Below, piece by piece: positions 8,770 to 16,066 of a stretch of DNA of 64,000 bases. Numbering within the stretch: position 1 is the stretch's first letter; each line of letters starts with the position of its first letter. The translations under genes and the position numbers were made by a program. The notes beneath the pieces were generated by a model. It saw only the letters and a program-made list of their open reading frames with translations, ran no database searches and was not told the origin of the DNA. Origin of the DNA: an uncultured Alphaproteobacteria bacterium (GTDB lineage Bacteria > Pseudomonadota > Alphaproteobacteria > Caulobacterales > Aquidulcibacteraceae); contig CADEEA010000004.1 of NCBI GenBank assembly GCA_902826245.1, positions 1 through 64,000 on the forward strand, given 5' to 3'.

Positions 8770-9644
8770 GAATAACGTGACGAGCCATCGAGAATCTGCC
8801 CCGCCGCCGGACGCGCTTGGATCGCGTCATTGCCAGGCATGTGGGGGAAACCGCGGAAATTGTCGGTGTTAGCGAATTTCGCTTTGCAGGTGGCAAAGCG
8901 CTTGTCGCAGCCGGCATAGATTGTGAACACTGAACCTGCCACGAGTGAGATCGTCGGCGCGTCCAGCAGTTCGATCACTGCGTCGGCGCCCTCGACCCGA
9001 TGCACAAGCACCTCGCTCTCCCCGCCGGCGCTCCACACCACACGCCCGCGGGTGAAAAATTCGGCGGCGAAGGCGCCGAGGCCCGACGCACTGAAGGAGC
9101 TTGAGCTGACCACGGCGGCCACCGTGGAACTGGCGCGAAACGCAGCGTTCTCTATGTCCTTGCCGCAACGCGCGTCGCCCAGGTCAGCGTCGCAGAAGCG
9201 CGAAAACACCCGCCCTACCGGCGTGTTCAGCGCAGCTTGCATGCCGCGCACTTCCGCTTCAAACGCCTGCGCGCCGCGACGCACCTCCCCGATGCGGCCT
9301 GAGAACAGATGCACACGCTGAGCGGGATCGCCCCAGTCCACGCGGTAGATTTCCACCTGTGCGCCATCCCAAAGCCCGCGCGCGAGATCCTCCTCGGTGA
9401 TCGCAGACGAAGAAAGCACGCCGGTCACGCTTGCGGTGTCCACATTGAGGCCGAGACTCTTGTCGACAGCGCCAGCGCGCAAGCTCGTGAGCGGCTCGCA
9501 GTCGAGCGCATCGAACACCAGCGGACGGTCGTGATCGGTGAAAGCAAACGATTGCCCATCGCGGCGGGAGAACACCCACACATGGGCGAATTTGGTGACG
9601 CCGGAAGCAAGCGCGCTGGTTATGGATGAGGGGATAGTTCTCAT
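8766..9644 (-). CDS. GTA g13: DUF2163 tail hub protein
   Basis: A 292-aa protein of the DUF2163 / phage BR0599 family. The N-terminal part (about 1-160) matches the DUF2163 pattern (FTDHDRPLVFDA, then RVDWGDP). The C-terminal part ends with the conserved KFANTDNFRGFPHMPG. Four cysteines at 151, 160, 246 and 253 pair as CX8C and CX6C. From memory, the characterised RcGTA hub was reported to hold an iron-sulfur cluster, and these would be the likely ligands here. It overlaps g14 by 4 nt and lies about 40 bp downstream of g12. Confidence 0.93.
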   Translation of the reverse strand: MRTIPSSITSALASGVTKFAHVWVFSRRDGQSFAFTDHDRPLVFDALDCEPLTSLRAGAVDKSLGLNVDTASVTGVLSSSAITEEDLARGLWDGAQVEIYRVDWGDPAQRVHLFSGRIGEVRRGAQAFEAEVRGMQAALNTPVGRVFSRFCDADLGDARCGKDIENAAFRASSTVAAVVSSSSFSASGLGAFAAEFFTRGRVVWSAGGESEVLVHRVEGADAVIELLDAPTISLVAGSVFTIYAGCDKRFATCKAKFANTDNFRGFPHMPGNDAIQARPAAGQILDGSSRYS

Positions 9645-9683
9645 ATACTCGTCAACTCAAAGCAGCTCCGCGTTGGTCATCGC

Positions 9684-10316
9684 CTACGCCAGTATCTCCA
9701 CCAGCGGCGCGCTGATTGCGCGTCCGGCGCCGAAGGCGTCGATGGAAAGGTCAAGCCGCTCGGTGTCAAAACGCACTGGCGTGTCGAAGGAGAAGCCCGC
9801 GGTTACTGTAGCGCCGCTTGCGGGCGGCGTGGTCAACGTCACTTGTCCGGTCACGGTGTCGACGCTGAAGCCGGCCGGCGCAAGCGCCACGCCATTGACC
9901 GCAATGCTCACGCTGCCGGCGACCGGTTTCGTAATCGGGCGCAGATACGCTTCCACGCCTGCACCGTAGCTCTTCTGGAGTTGAAACAGAGTTTGCGTCC
10001 CAGTACCGAAACCAAGCGACTGGTTCGCCGCCGGCGGAGTCGGGGAGGGCGCGCTGGAATTGTGGCAGAGCGGATGGCGGAGGCGGAAGCAAGGCGAGCG
10101 GCCGCGCCGCCCCTCGAAAACCGCGATCAGATCGTCCACCGGGTAAAGCGTACGCCCCGCCCCCCCGATGTCGTACCGCCGCCGCCCGTGCGCCCGGGGC
10201 GTATTGCGGTTCCCGCGCCGGGAGCCGAGCGTGACAATACCCACGCGCCGCTCCGGCCCGCCGCTAGCGCCAAGCGCGAACGGCAACGGCAGCAGCACCT
10301 CATGAAACGCACTCAC
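9684..10316 (-). CDS. GTA g12: DUF2460 distal tail protein
   Basis: A 210-aa protein of the DUF2460 (TIGR02217) family, the distal tail ring between tube and hub in RcGTA. Family signature pieces are visible: FRLRHPL in mid-protein, then GTGTQTLFQLQKSY, the RPITKPV segment, VDTVTGQVTLTTPP and the terminal FDTPVRFDTERLD. It overlaps the tape-measure gene by 4 nt. The N-terminal half is arginine-rich and less conserved, but no frameshift is evident. Confidence 0.9.
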   Translation of the reverse strand: MSAFHEVLLPLPFALGASGGPERRVGIVTLGSRRGNRNTPRAHGRRRYDIGGAGRTLYPVDDLIAVFEGRRGRSPCFRLRHPLCHNSSAPSPTPPAANQSLGFGTGTQTLFQLQKSYGAGVEAYLRPITKPVAGSVSIAVNGVALAPAGFSVDTVTGQVTLTTPPASGATVTAGFSFDTPVRFDTERLDLSIDAFGAGRAISAPLVEILA

Positions 10317-10735
10317 AGATTGCGTCCTCCATAGGCGACCGCGCGTGCGATCGCGGCAGCGATCTGGCCCTGATTGCGGGCGATGGAATTGGCGTCCCCG
10401 CCCGCACCCATGTGGAAGTGCACCGACACCGGGTTTGCTGCCTGCGCAAAATTGGACGGCCCACCGGAGCGCGAACCTCCCCCGCCTGCATTCAGGATGC
10501 GGTCGAGTGCGACTTTGGCGAGCTCTTCGAGGATGGTCTTGGCCATACGCTTGAAAGCCGCCTCGCCTCCGCCCGCGGCTGCGCCGAGCGCACGGGCGAT
10601 GCGCTCGCCCGCGCGCTCGAACGAATTCGCGACCTCGTCGGCGGCCTGGCGCGCCGGACCTTGGGCGAACGCAGCAAGCGCTGCGGATGCGGAGGCGAGT
10701 TCGGCTTCGACGCCGGAGACATCAGGAATGGTCAT
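10313..10735 (-). CDS. GTA g11: short tail tape measure protein
   Basis: A 140-aa, alanine-rich, mostly helical protein (about 5-85, including GERIARALGAAAGG and MAKTILEELAKVALDRIL) ending in a glycine-rich tail. Position between the tail chaperone and DUF2460 and the Phage_TMP-like C-terminus identify it as the tape measure that sets tail length. GTA tails are short, and this is shorter than the roughly 220 aa I recall for RcGTA g11. Start ATG at 10735 lies inside the end of g10.1 (14-nt overlap). Confidence 0.8.
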   Translation of the reverse strand: MTIPDVSGVEAELASASAALAAFAQGPARQAADEVANSFERAGERIARALGAAAGGGEAAFKRMAKTILEELAKVALDRILNAGGGGSRSGGPSNFAQAANPVSVHFHMGAGGDANSIARNQGQIAAAIARAVAYGGRNL

Positions 10736-10922
10736 GTGGAAAATCCGGGAATTGCAAAGTCAGGTAATTGAAATCGCGTCGGGCGAGCGGGCCAATGCGC
10801 GTGACTGACGTCGAGAGCGCGCGCCATTCTTTGAGGCTCAACTTCCAGAAAAGCTGCGGGGGCACGCCGAGTTCGTTCGCCGCCGCAAGGAGTGCGCGCC
10901 ATGGCGTTGCTTCAGCCTTCAT
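10722..10922 (-). CDS. GTA g10.1: phage tail assembly chaperone (TAC) family
   Basis: A 66-aa protein from the ATG at 10922, reading MKAEATPWRALL. A longer frame upstream is antisense-free but lies inside g10 and is not used. The segment PPQLFWKLSLKEWRALS is characteristic of the small TAC proteins encoded after g10 in GTAs. Such chaperones load the tape measure during tail assembly. It overlaps g10 by 11 nt and g11 by 14 nt, which suggests translational coupling. Confidence 0.82.
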   Translation of the reverse strand: MKAEATPWRALLAAANELGVPPQLFWKLSLKEWRALSTSVTRIGPLARRDFNYLTLQFPDFPHDHS

Positions 10923-11229
10923 CGAACGCGGCTTGGAAAGCCTGCGCAACCGCACCCGCGGCCGCGCGTGGATCGATCTGCGCCGTCGCAAGCGCAGCCG
11001 CGCTCAGAGGCTCACCCCCGCCTGCGGTCAGCGCGCTCAGCACGACGATAAGATCCGCGGCGCTCAAGTGCGCGAGGCGTTCGCCCAGATCGGCAAACGA
11101 AACCGCATCGAACGCCGCCTCAAGCTCTGCAAGCGCGCCCAGGGTGACGCACAGCCGCCGCTCTCGCCCGTCGATCTCCAGCAGAACTTCGCCACGCGCG
11201 CGATTGTGAGGTTGACGCGGGTGTTGCAT
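10912..11229 (-). CDS. GTA g10: GTA-gp10 family tail assembly protein
   Basis: A 105-aa member of the GTA-gp10 (DUF3356-like) family. It shows the typical order: a basic N-terminus (PRQPHNRARGEV), a beta strand LLEIDGRERRLCVTLGALAELE, and a helical C-terminus with LIVVLSALTAGGG. It is thought to act as a tail-tube assembly chaperone with g10.1. It lies 3 bp after the tail-tube gene. Confidence 0.88.
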   Translation of the reverse strand: MQHPRQPHNRARGEVLLEIDGRERRLCVTLGALAELEAAFDAVSFADLGERLAHLSAADLIVVLSALTAGGGEPLSAAALATAQIDPRAAAGAVAQAFQAAFDEG

Positions 11230-11232
11230 GCT

Positions 11233-11649
11233 TCAAATCGCCGTGAAAGTGACGACGCCGGCTGAGGCAAGCGAGATGGAGAACGCGGCTTCGCCGTCAT
11301 GATCGCCTGAGTATTCGAGCGCCTCGATCAGGAACGGCCCCTGCAGAACCCCAAAGGCTGGGATCACAAGTTGAAAGTTTCGCGAGCTCTGCGCGAAGAA
11401 CACAGACTGGATAATCGCGTCAGACGCCGCGTCCTTGAACACGCCTGCGCCCGATACCGATGCCGATTTGACGCCCGCCCCCGCTATGAGTTCGCGCCAC
11501 GCGCTGGCGCTTTCTCCCGATGTGCCGTCGACACTCCTTGCATTGAGCGCGATGGACTTCGCGCGAATGCCGGCGACAGTTGTGAATGTCTCGGTGGTCG
11601 CGCCGTCGCCGATCTTGATCAGAACGTCGCGACCTTTCTGGCCTGCCAT
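11233..11649 (-). CDS. GTA g9: major tail (tube) protein
   Basis: A 138-aa TP901-1-type major tail protein. Typical features are the N-terminal GRDVLIKIGDG, then TVAGIRAKSIALN, the central WRELIAGAGVKSASVSG, and the terminal beta strands ending GVVTFTAI. It polymerises into the tail tube. It is followed by g10 within 3 bp and preceded by g8 within 8 bp. Length is normal for the family. Confidence 0.92.
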   Translation of the reverse strand: MAGQKGRDVLIKIGDGATTETFTTVAGIRAKSIALNARSVDGTSGESASAWRELIAGAGVKSASVSGAGVFKDAASDAIIQSVFFAQSSRNFQLVIPAFGVLQGPFLIEALEYSGDHDGEAAFSISLASAGVVTFTAI

Positions 11650-11657
11650 GATAACTC

Positions 11658-12056
11658 CTATTCCGTGATCGCGCGCAAACGCAGCACGCCATGGGTGGTG
11701 CGCCCATCGCCGGAGCGGAACACGTCGGCGAATTGAGCGAACAAAAACACAAGCGTGCGCCCACTCAAGGTGAGCGGTGCGTTGTGCAAGGCCGCCCGCA
11801 GCGCGGCGATAACGTCAAGCGTCTCTGCGCGGCCGCCATAGCGCGACCACACATGCAGCGTCAGCGCATGTTCGATCGCGCTGACGCCAGCAACGTCGGC
11901 GCTACGGCTCTCCACGCGCCCGAGCGAGACATAAGGAAACACCGGATCCAGCGGCGGATCGTCATAGATGCGGGCGGGGTCGCCGAGTACAGCCTTGACG
12001 CCCGCGTCGGCCATGGCGCCGGCGCGCACTGCCGCCGCGAGAACGCGATCACTCAT
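11658..12056 (-). CDS. GTA g8: DUF3168 tail terminator protein
   Basis: A 132-aa DUF3168-family protein that closes the tail tube at the head end. The pattern is typical: KAVLGDPARIYDDPPLDPVFPYVSLG in the N-terminal half, ALTLHVWSRYGG in the middle, and a C-terminal strand GVLRLRAITE. It overlaps g7 by 4 nt. Confidence 0.9.
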   Translation of the reverse strand: MSDRVLAAAVRAGAMADAGVKAVLGDPARIYDDPPLDPVFPYVSLGRVESRSADVAGVSAIEHALTLHVWSRYGGRAETLDVIAALRAALHNAPLTLSGRTLVFLFAQFADVFRSGDGRTTHGVLRLRAITE

Positions 12057-12373
12057 AGCCTCTCTTCCTCAGTCAGTAGCTCGATGCGGGCAGAACCTTC
12101 GTCGCGAACGGCCAGGATCGTGAACACGCGCGTTCCCCAGACCACGCGCCAGCCCGCGCGCACGTCGGTGCGGCGGTTGATCGCAAACGAGTACGCTGTG
12201 CTCGAGGGTGCGGCGTCGAAGTCGGCGTTCTGCCCACCGCCGCCCGCGCCGATTTCGGCCCATACATCGCCCTGGGTCGTCCAGGTGATCGCCGCGCCGC
12301 CGATATTGTCAGCGGCGCGCGTTGGACTTTCCAGGCGCACGCGCGCGCGCATGCGCCCGATCGCTTCGGTCAT
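12053..12373 (-). CDS. GTA g7: head-tail adaptor / closure protein
   Basis: A 106-aa member of the phage head-tail joining family (SPP1 gp16 type). The N-terminal IGRMRARVRLESPTR, the central DVWAEIGAGGG, and the closing WGTRVFTILAVRDEGSARIELLTEEE are diagnostic. The adaptor connects the neck ring made by g6 to the tail terminator g8. It overlaps g8 by 4 nt and follows g6 by 10 bp. Confidence 0.9.
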   Translation of the reverse strand: MTEAIGRMRARVRLESPTRAADNIGGAAITWTTQGDVWAEIGAGGGGQNADFDAAPSSTAYSFAINRRTDVRAGWRVVWGTRVFTILAVRDEGSARIELLTEEERL

Positions 12374-12383
12374 GCGTGCGCCC

Positions 12384-12944
12384 TCACAACCGCACCGGTG
12401 CGAATGGCGCCATCAGCGCGCGCGCCGCCTCCGGGATGGGTGTTTCGCCCTGGCGCGCCTCGTAAAGAGCGCCGATCACTTGCAGCGCCGCCAGACGCAG
12501 CGCCACGGGTAAGGAGGCGGCGCTGGCGGCGTAGCCCGCATCATAATCGATCTCGATGCCGCCCGCGCTACGCAACGTCGCTGGCACGCCGGCCTCGAAC
12601 ACAAGGCGCGGACGATCGCCCGCCCCCTCCAATCGATAGCGGGAAGGATCGATCACGCTCTGCGATCCGTTGTCGGCGATGAGCCGGACGGCGACGATAT
12701 TAGTCACCGGCCCAAGGCCCAGCAATGCGCCGGCTACGGAATCGCGCCGCCAAATGTCGAGGCTCTCGCGCACACGCCGCGTGATCAACGCGCGCCCGCA
12801 CGCCACCTCCACCGCCTCGCGCGCGGCGGCGATCAGAGTGGTAAGCAACGCATCTTCGCTCGTGTGGTCGACACGCAGAAAGAGCTTCGCCTCGGAGAGC
12901 GTGACGGGTTCGCTCGCTGGCGGCGTGAGGGTGGTGATGGTCAT
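12384..12944 (-). CDS. GTA g6: head-tail connector protein
   Basis: A 186-aa connector (phiE125 gp8 / HK97 gp6-like) from the ATG at 12944; a TTG two codons earlier is also possible. The N-terminus carries the signature PVTLSEAKLFLRVDHTSEDA, then LIAAAREAVEVACGRAL. It binds the portal and begins the neck. The start codon is preceded closely by the heptad hairpin at 12953-13049, and no strong Shine-Dalgarno is visible, so translation may depend on structure there. Confidence 0.9.
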   Translation of the reverse strand: MTITTLTPPASEPVTLSEAKLFLRVDHTSEDALLTTLIAAAREAVEVACGRALITRRVRESLDIWRRDSVAGALLGLGPVTNIVAVRLIADNGSQSVIDPSRYRLEGAGDRPRLVFEAGVPATLRSAGGIEIDYDAGYAASAASLPVALRLAALQVIGALYEARQGETPIPEAARALMAPFAPVRL

Positions 12945-12952
12945 TTTCAACT

Positions 12953-13049
12953 CGGCAGTCGGCAGTCGGCAGTCGGCAATTGGCAGACGATAGTCAGCGG
13001 CGGCAGCAGGGAATTAACCCGACTGCCGACCGCCGACTGCCGACTGCCG
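12953..13049 (-). repeat. heptad-repeat inverted repeat between GTA capsid gene and g6
   Basis: Left arm 12953-12980 has four units of CGGCAGT (the last CGGCAAT). Right arm 13022-13049 has four complementary units (ACTGCCG, one ACCGCCG). The arms match at 26 of 28 positions with a 41-nt loop. In the transcribed minus strand both mismatches become G-U pairs, so the mRNA can form an unbroken 28-bp stem. It lies just after the capsid stop (13055) and just before the g6 start, where it could act as a processing or stability element or an attenuator. Confidence 0.8.
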
Positions 13050-13054
13050 CGAAA

Positions 13055-14257
13055 TCAGCTTACCGCGAAGCGCAGCACTTTGATGGCGTCGAAATTCTGC
13101 ACGCCGCCGCCTACGCGTTTGGTGACGTAGAACATGACGTACGGCTTGTTGGAGAACGGATCGCGCAACACGCGCACGCCGGCGCGGTCGACGATCAGAT
13201 AGCCGCGCTGGAAGTCGCCAAACGCGATCGAATTCGAACTCGCGGCGATGTCGGGCATGTCTTCAAGCTCGGTGACGGGATATCCAAGCAAGGTCGCGCC
13301 GCCACGATCGTTCGGCTCCCAGATGTACTGCCCGGATGCATCCTTCAACTTCCGCACCGCCGACACGGTTTTCCGATTCATCGTAAAGCGGCCGTTCTGG
13401 CGGAACTGCGCTTTCGGCGCGTAGACAAGATCGATGATCTTATCGACTGGCGCGGATGCTGCGAAGGCGCCGGCGACGCCGGTGGCGATATACCCGATCT
13501 GACCCCACACATGGCTCGCATCGGCTACCATGGTGTAGTTCAAGAAGCCCTTCGGCTTGTTGACGCCATCGCCATTGACGAACACTGCCCGCTCCTGGGC
13601 GGAGAACGCATCCTCCACTTCGCCCGCGATCCACTCCTCCAGATTGACGAAAGCATCGTCCAGAAGCGCTTGGGTGGCGGCCAGGTTGGCGTAGAGTTCC
13701 GCAGTCGGAAAATCCAGCAACGCAAGCGTGGGCGAGGTCGTTTCCGTGCGTGCGCCGGTTTCGGCCGCCCAGCCCGAACCCGACTGGGTGAGGCTGATCG
13801 GCTTGCGGAACAGGTTTGCGCTTGTGGTGCGGACGCCCGCGATTTCGCGCATTGGCGAAGCAGCGCGCAGGCGGCTCTCGATCAGGCGATCGAGTTCAGC
13901 GGGGGCGATGTAGCCGCCATCGGCGGAGACGCCTACCGAAAGCGCCTTGGCTTCGAACTGCCCGAGCGCCGCAATGTCGCCGCGGCGAAGATAAGAACTC
14001 CAGGCGGACTTGTGTTCGGACTCCGCGGGATCGCCGCCAAGGGTAGGCCTGCGTCCAGCCAGCGCGGCGCGCTCGATCAACGATTTCTGCTCAGTCAGCG
14101 CGCGGTCGATGCGATCGACCTTTTCCTCGAGCAGCACATCGGCGCGTTGTCTCTCGATGGCGTCGAGGCGTGCATCATTGGCGGTCTTGAACTCCTCGAA
14201 CGCGCGCATGAGCGCATCCTGGCCGCCCGGTTGGACGGCCTTCACTTCTTTTCTCAC
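13055..14257 (-). CDS. GTA g5: HK97-fold major capsid protein
   Basis: About 400 aa. I prefer GTG at 14257 because AAGGAG lies 6 nt upstream; a GTG 15 nt earlier is possible. An N-terminal coiled-coil scaffold segment (about 10-60, FEEFKTANDARLDAIERQRAD) is expected to be removed by the g4 protease. The HK97 fold follows, with YIAPAELDRLIESRLR and the C-terminal RDPFSNKPYVMFYVTKRVGGG. It builds the icosahedral or oblate head. It is followed by the heptad hairpin. Confidence 0.94.
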   Translation of the reverse strand: MRKEVKAVQPGGQDALMRAFEEFKTANDARLDAIERQRADVLLEEKVDRIDRALTEQKSLIERAALAGRRPTLGGDPAESEHKSAWSSYLRRGDIAALGQFEAKALSVGVSADGGYIAPAELDRLIESRLRAASPMREIAGVRTTSANLFRKPISLTQSGSGWAAETGARTETTSPTLALLDFPTAELYANLAATQALLDDAFVNLEEWIAGEVEDAFSAQERAVFVNGDGVNKPKGFLNYTMVADASHVWGQIGYIATGVAGAFAASAPVDKIIDLVYAPKAQFRQNGRFTMNRKTVSAVRKLKDASGQYIWEPNDRGGATLLGYPVTELEDMPDIAASSNSIAFGDFQRGYLIVDRAGVRVLRDPFSNKPYVMFYVTKRVGGGVQNFDAIKVLRFAVS

Positions 14258-14272
14258 GTCATTCTCCTTCAC

Positions 14273-14686
14273 TTAAGCAGCGCGGGCGAGCCCTCGCGCC
14301 AGGGCCAGCCGCGCTTGCGGCTGCATCGGGTGTGTCACGATCGACACCTCCAGAAGCTCGATTTCCTCAATGGTGCGGCCAAGGGCGTGCTTGTGCGCGA
14401 CCAGCGGCACAAAGCCGATCGACAGGCCGTCGACGCCGCGCATCAGCATGCGCCGCGCGCGCGCAGCGCCAGGCTGATCGTCGCGGATTGCGCCACGAAC
14501 GTAGAGCCCCCGAGCGTCCTCGCGCGCGCTTTCCCAAAAGCCTGCGAGCAGACGCTGCTCGTGCTCGACCAACATGGGCAGCACCGCGGTGCGCCGCTGC
14601 AGGCTCGCGGCAAACGCGCCGGCGCGCACGACGTCGCCCATCGCGTCCGCGACGCCAAACAGCGAAGCGTACCCCTCGATTATCAT
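14273..14686 (-). CDS. GTA g4: prohead protease (HK97 type, U35)
   Basis: A 137-aa serine protease that trims the capsid scaffold. It starts IIEGYASLFGVADAMGD, has the catalytic His in MLVEHEQRLLAG (about 42) and the Ser in GLSIGFVP (about 90), and ends with LLEVSIVTHPMQPQA, all as expected for the family. It overlaps g3.5 by 4 nt and lies directly before the capsid gene. Confidence 0.93.
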   Translation of the reverse strand: MIIEGYASLFGVADAMGDVVRAGAFAASLQRRTAVLPMLVEHEQRLLAGFWESAREDARGLYVRGAIRDDQPGAARARRMLMRGVDGLSIGFVPLVAHKHALGRTIEEIELLEVSIVTHPMQPQARLALARGLARAA

Positions 14687-14907
14687 CGGGTGTCGAGCCT
14701 CTGCTCAATGCGGGCGAGCGAGCGACGCGCCTCCCCCAATTGTTCCTCTAGCCGGGCGAGCCGCTCGGCGACTTCGGCCTGGGCGCCGACAGCGTGCTCG
14801 ACCTCGTCGAGGCGCGCCGCCGCCCGCCCGGCCCAGATCAGGCCGCCCGCACTCTCCAAGAACAGCGCAAGGATGAGCGCGTAGGTCACGCGTGGATCGA
14901 ACTTCAT
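14683..14907 (-). CDS. GTA g3.5: small membrane / coiled-coil protein
   Basis: A 74-aa protein with an N-terminal membrane helix (about 9-27, ALILALFLESAGGLIWAG) and a heptad-rich coiled coil (about 35-74). A small protein of this layout between portal and protease is a constant of RcGTA-like clusters, where its role is not well defined. It overlaps both neighbours by 4 nt (ATGA). Confidence 0.85.
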   Translation of the reverse strand: MKFDPRVTYALILALFLESAGGLIWAGRAAARLDEVEHAVGAQAEVAERLARLEEQLGEARRSLARIEQRLDTR

Positions 14908-16055
14908 GAGCGTGCGGTTTGGGGCGCAGCAACGCCGACCATCGCGCGCTTCTCTTCGGCGCTCAAAAAATCAGCGCCAGCCACCCGCGCCCAGAGCGCT
15001 TCGCGCTCCACCGCGAGCGCAGGGACTGAATCAACATCGACCTTGATTGCCGCAGGTTCGTTCCAACGCGCGCCCAGCCAGCCCTCGAGCGCGCGCGCGG
15101 CTTTCTGCGCCAGCGGCAGCGCGGTATGGCGCCAGAACGCGAGATTGGCTTCGCGATAATTGGAATAGGTGTTGTCGCCGGGAATGCCGAGCAACATGGG
15201 CGGTACGCCAAACGCGAGCGCAATATCCCGGGCGGCGGCATGACGCGCCTCGATGAAGTCCATGTCCGACGGCGACAGCGACATCGGCCGCCAATCGAGG
15301 CCGCCCTCGAGCACCATGGGACGCCCGGCATTGGCCGCTCCCACATGGATCTCGTCCAATTCCTGACGGATGCGGCGATATTGCTCCTCGCTTAAGCGAT
15401 CGCCGCCGCCCGCGCCGGTGAACACCAGCGCGCCGGAGGGGCGCGCTGCATTGTCGATCAACGCCTTGTTCCAGGCGCCCCCGGAATTGTGGATGTCCAC
15501 GGCATAGGCCGCCGCTTCCATCGGCGAGAGCCCGTACCAATCGTCAGAGGGATGAAAGAGCTTCAGGTGCAGGATCGGCGCCTCGCCCGAAAGCGGATCG
15601 CGTTCGAAGCGGCGCACCTCAGCGCCGACACGGTGCTCCCAGCCAATCGGCCAACCGTCCGGCCCCGGCAGCACCCGCATGCGATCGGGGCGCAGAACGT
15701 AAAGCTCCGATGGCGCGCTCGCATCGATGCTCGACGCCTCGAGATAAGAATTGCCGCTCACTTGGAGATGGCCGTAGAAATTTTCGAGCAATTCGATTCC
15801 GGTCTGTTCCGGATTGGGCCGCGCCAGCAAATTTGCGAGCGGGTGGTTTTCGGGCCCCACAACAAGCGGGGCGCTGGCGGCCGCCTCGGCGATGAAGCGA
15901 ACGCAGCGATAAGCGATGGCGTTGCGTTGGTAGCCTTCGCGCGCAAACGCAGCCGGATCGCGCGCCGACCAGGTTGGTGCGGCAAGATCGTGCCAAGACA
16001 AGAATTTCCGCTCCGTGCGCTGCGGCGCGCGGAGTTTGCGTAACCAGTCAAACAT
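14904..16055 (-). CDS. GTA g3: portal protein
   Basis: A 383-aa HK97/SPP1-like portal from ATG at 16055, with AGGAAA 6 nt upstream. A longer open frame reads back into the terminase gene and is discarded. Signatures: ERKFLSWHDL near the N-terminus, GYQRNAIAYRCVRFIAEAAAS, VSGNSYLEA, and FGVPPMLLGIPGDNTYSNY. The portal forms the dodecameric DNA-entry ring and docks the terminase. It lies 11 bp after the terminase stop. Confidence 0.94.
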   Translation of the reverse strand: MFDWLRKLRAPQRTERKFLSWHDLAAPTWSARDPAAFAREGYQRNAIAYRCVRFIAEAAASAPLVVGPENHPLANLLARPNPEQTGIELLENFYGHLQVSGNSYLEASSIDASAPSELYVLRPDRMRVLPGPDGWPIGWEHRVGAEVRRFERDPLSGEAPILHLKLFHPSDDWYGLSPMEAAAYAVDIHNSGGAWNKALIDNAARPSGALVFTGAGGGDRLSEEQYRRIRQELDEIHVGAANAGRPMVLEGGLDWRPMSLSPSDMDFIEARHAAARDIALAFGVPPMLLGIPGDNTYSNYREANLAFWRHTALPLAQKAARALEGWLGARWNEPAAIKVDVDSVPALAVEREALWARVAGADFLSAEEKRAMVGVAAPQTARS

Positions 16056-16066
16056 GCTTTTTCCTG

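Noticed and set aside
12980..14884. Long plus-strand open frame (about 634 codons) opposite the GTA capsid, protease and g3.5 genes
   Set aside because: Composition is arginine/alanine-rich without a recognisable domain. The opposite strand encodes clear HK97 capsid and protease proteins. It is a high-GC antisense shadow.
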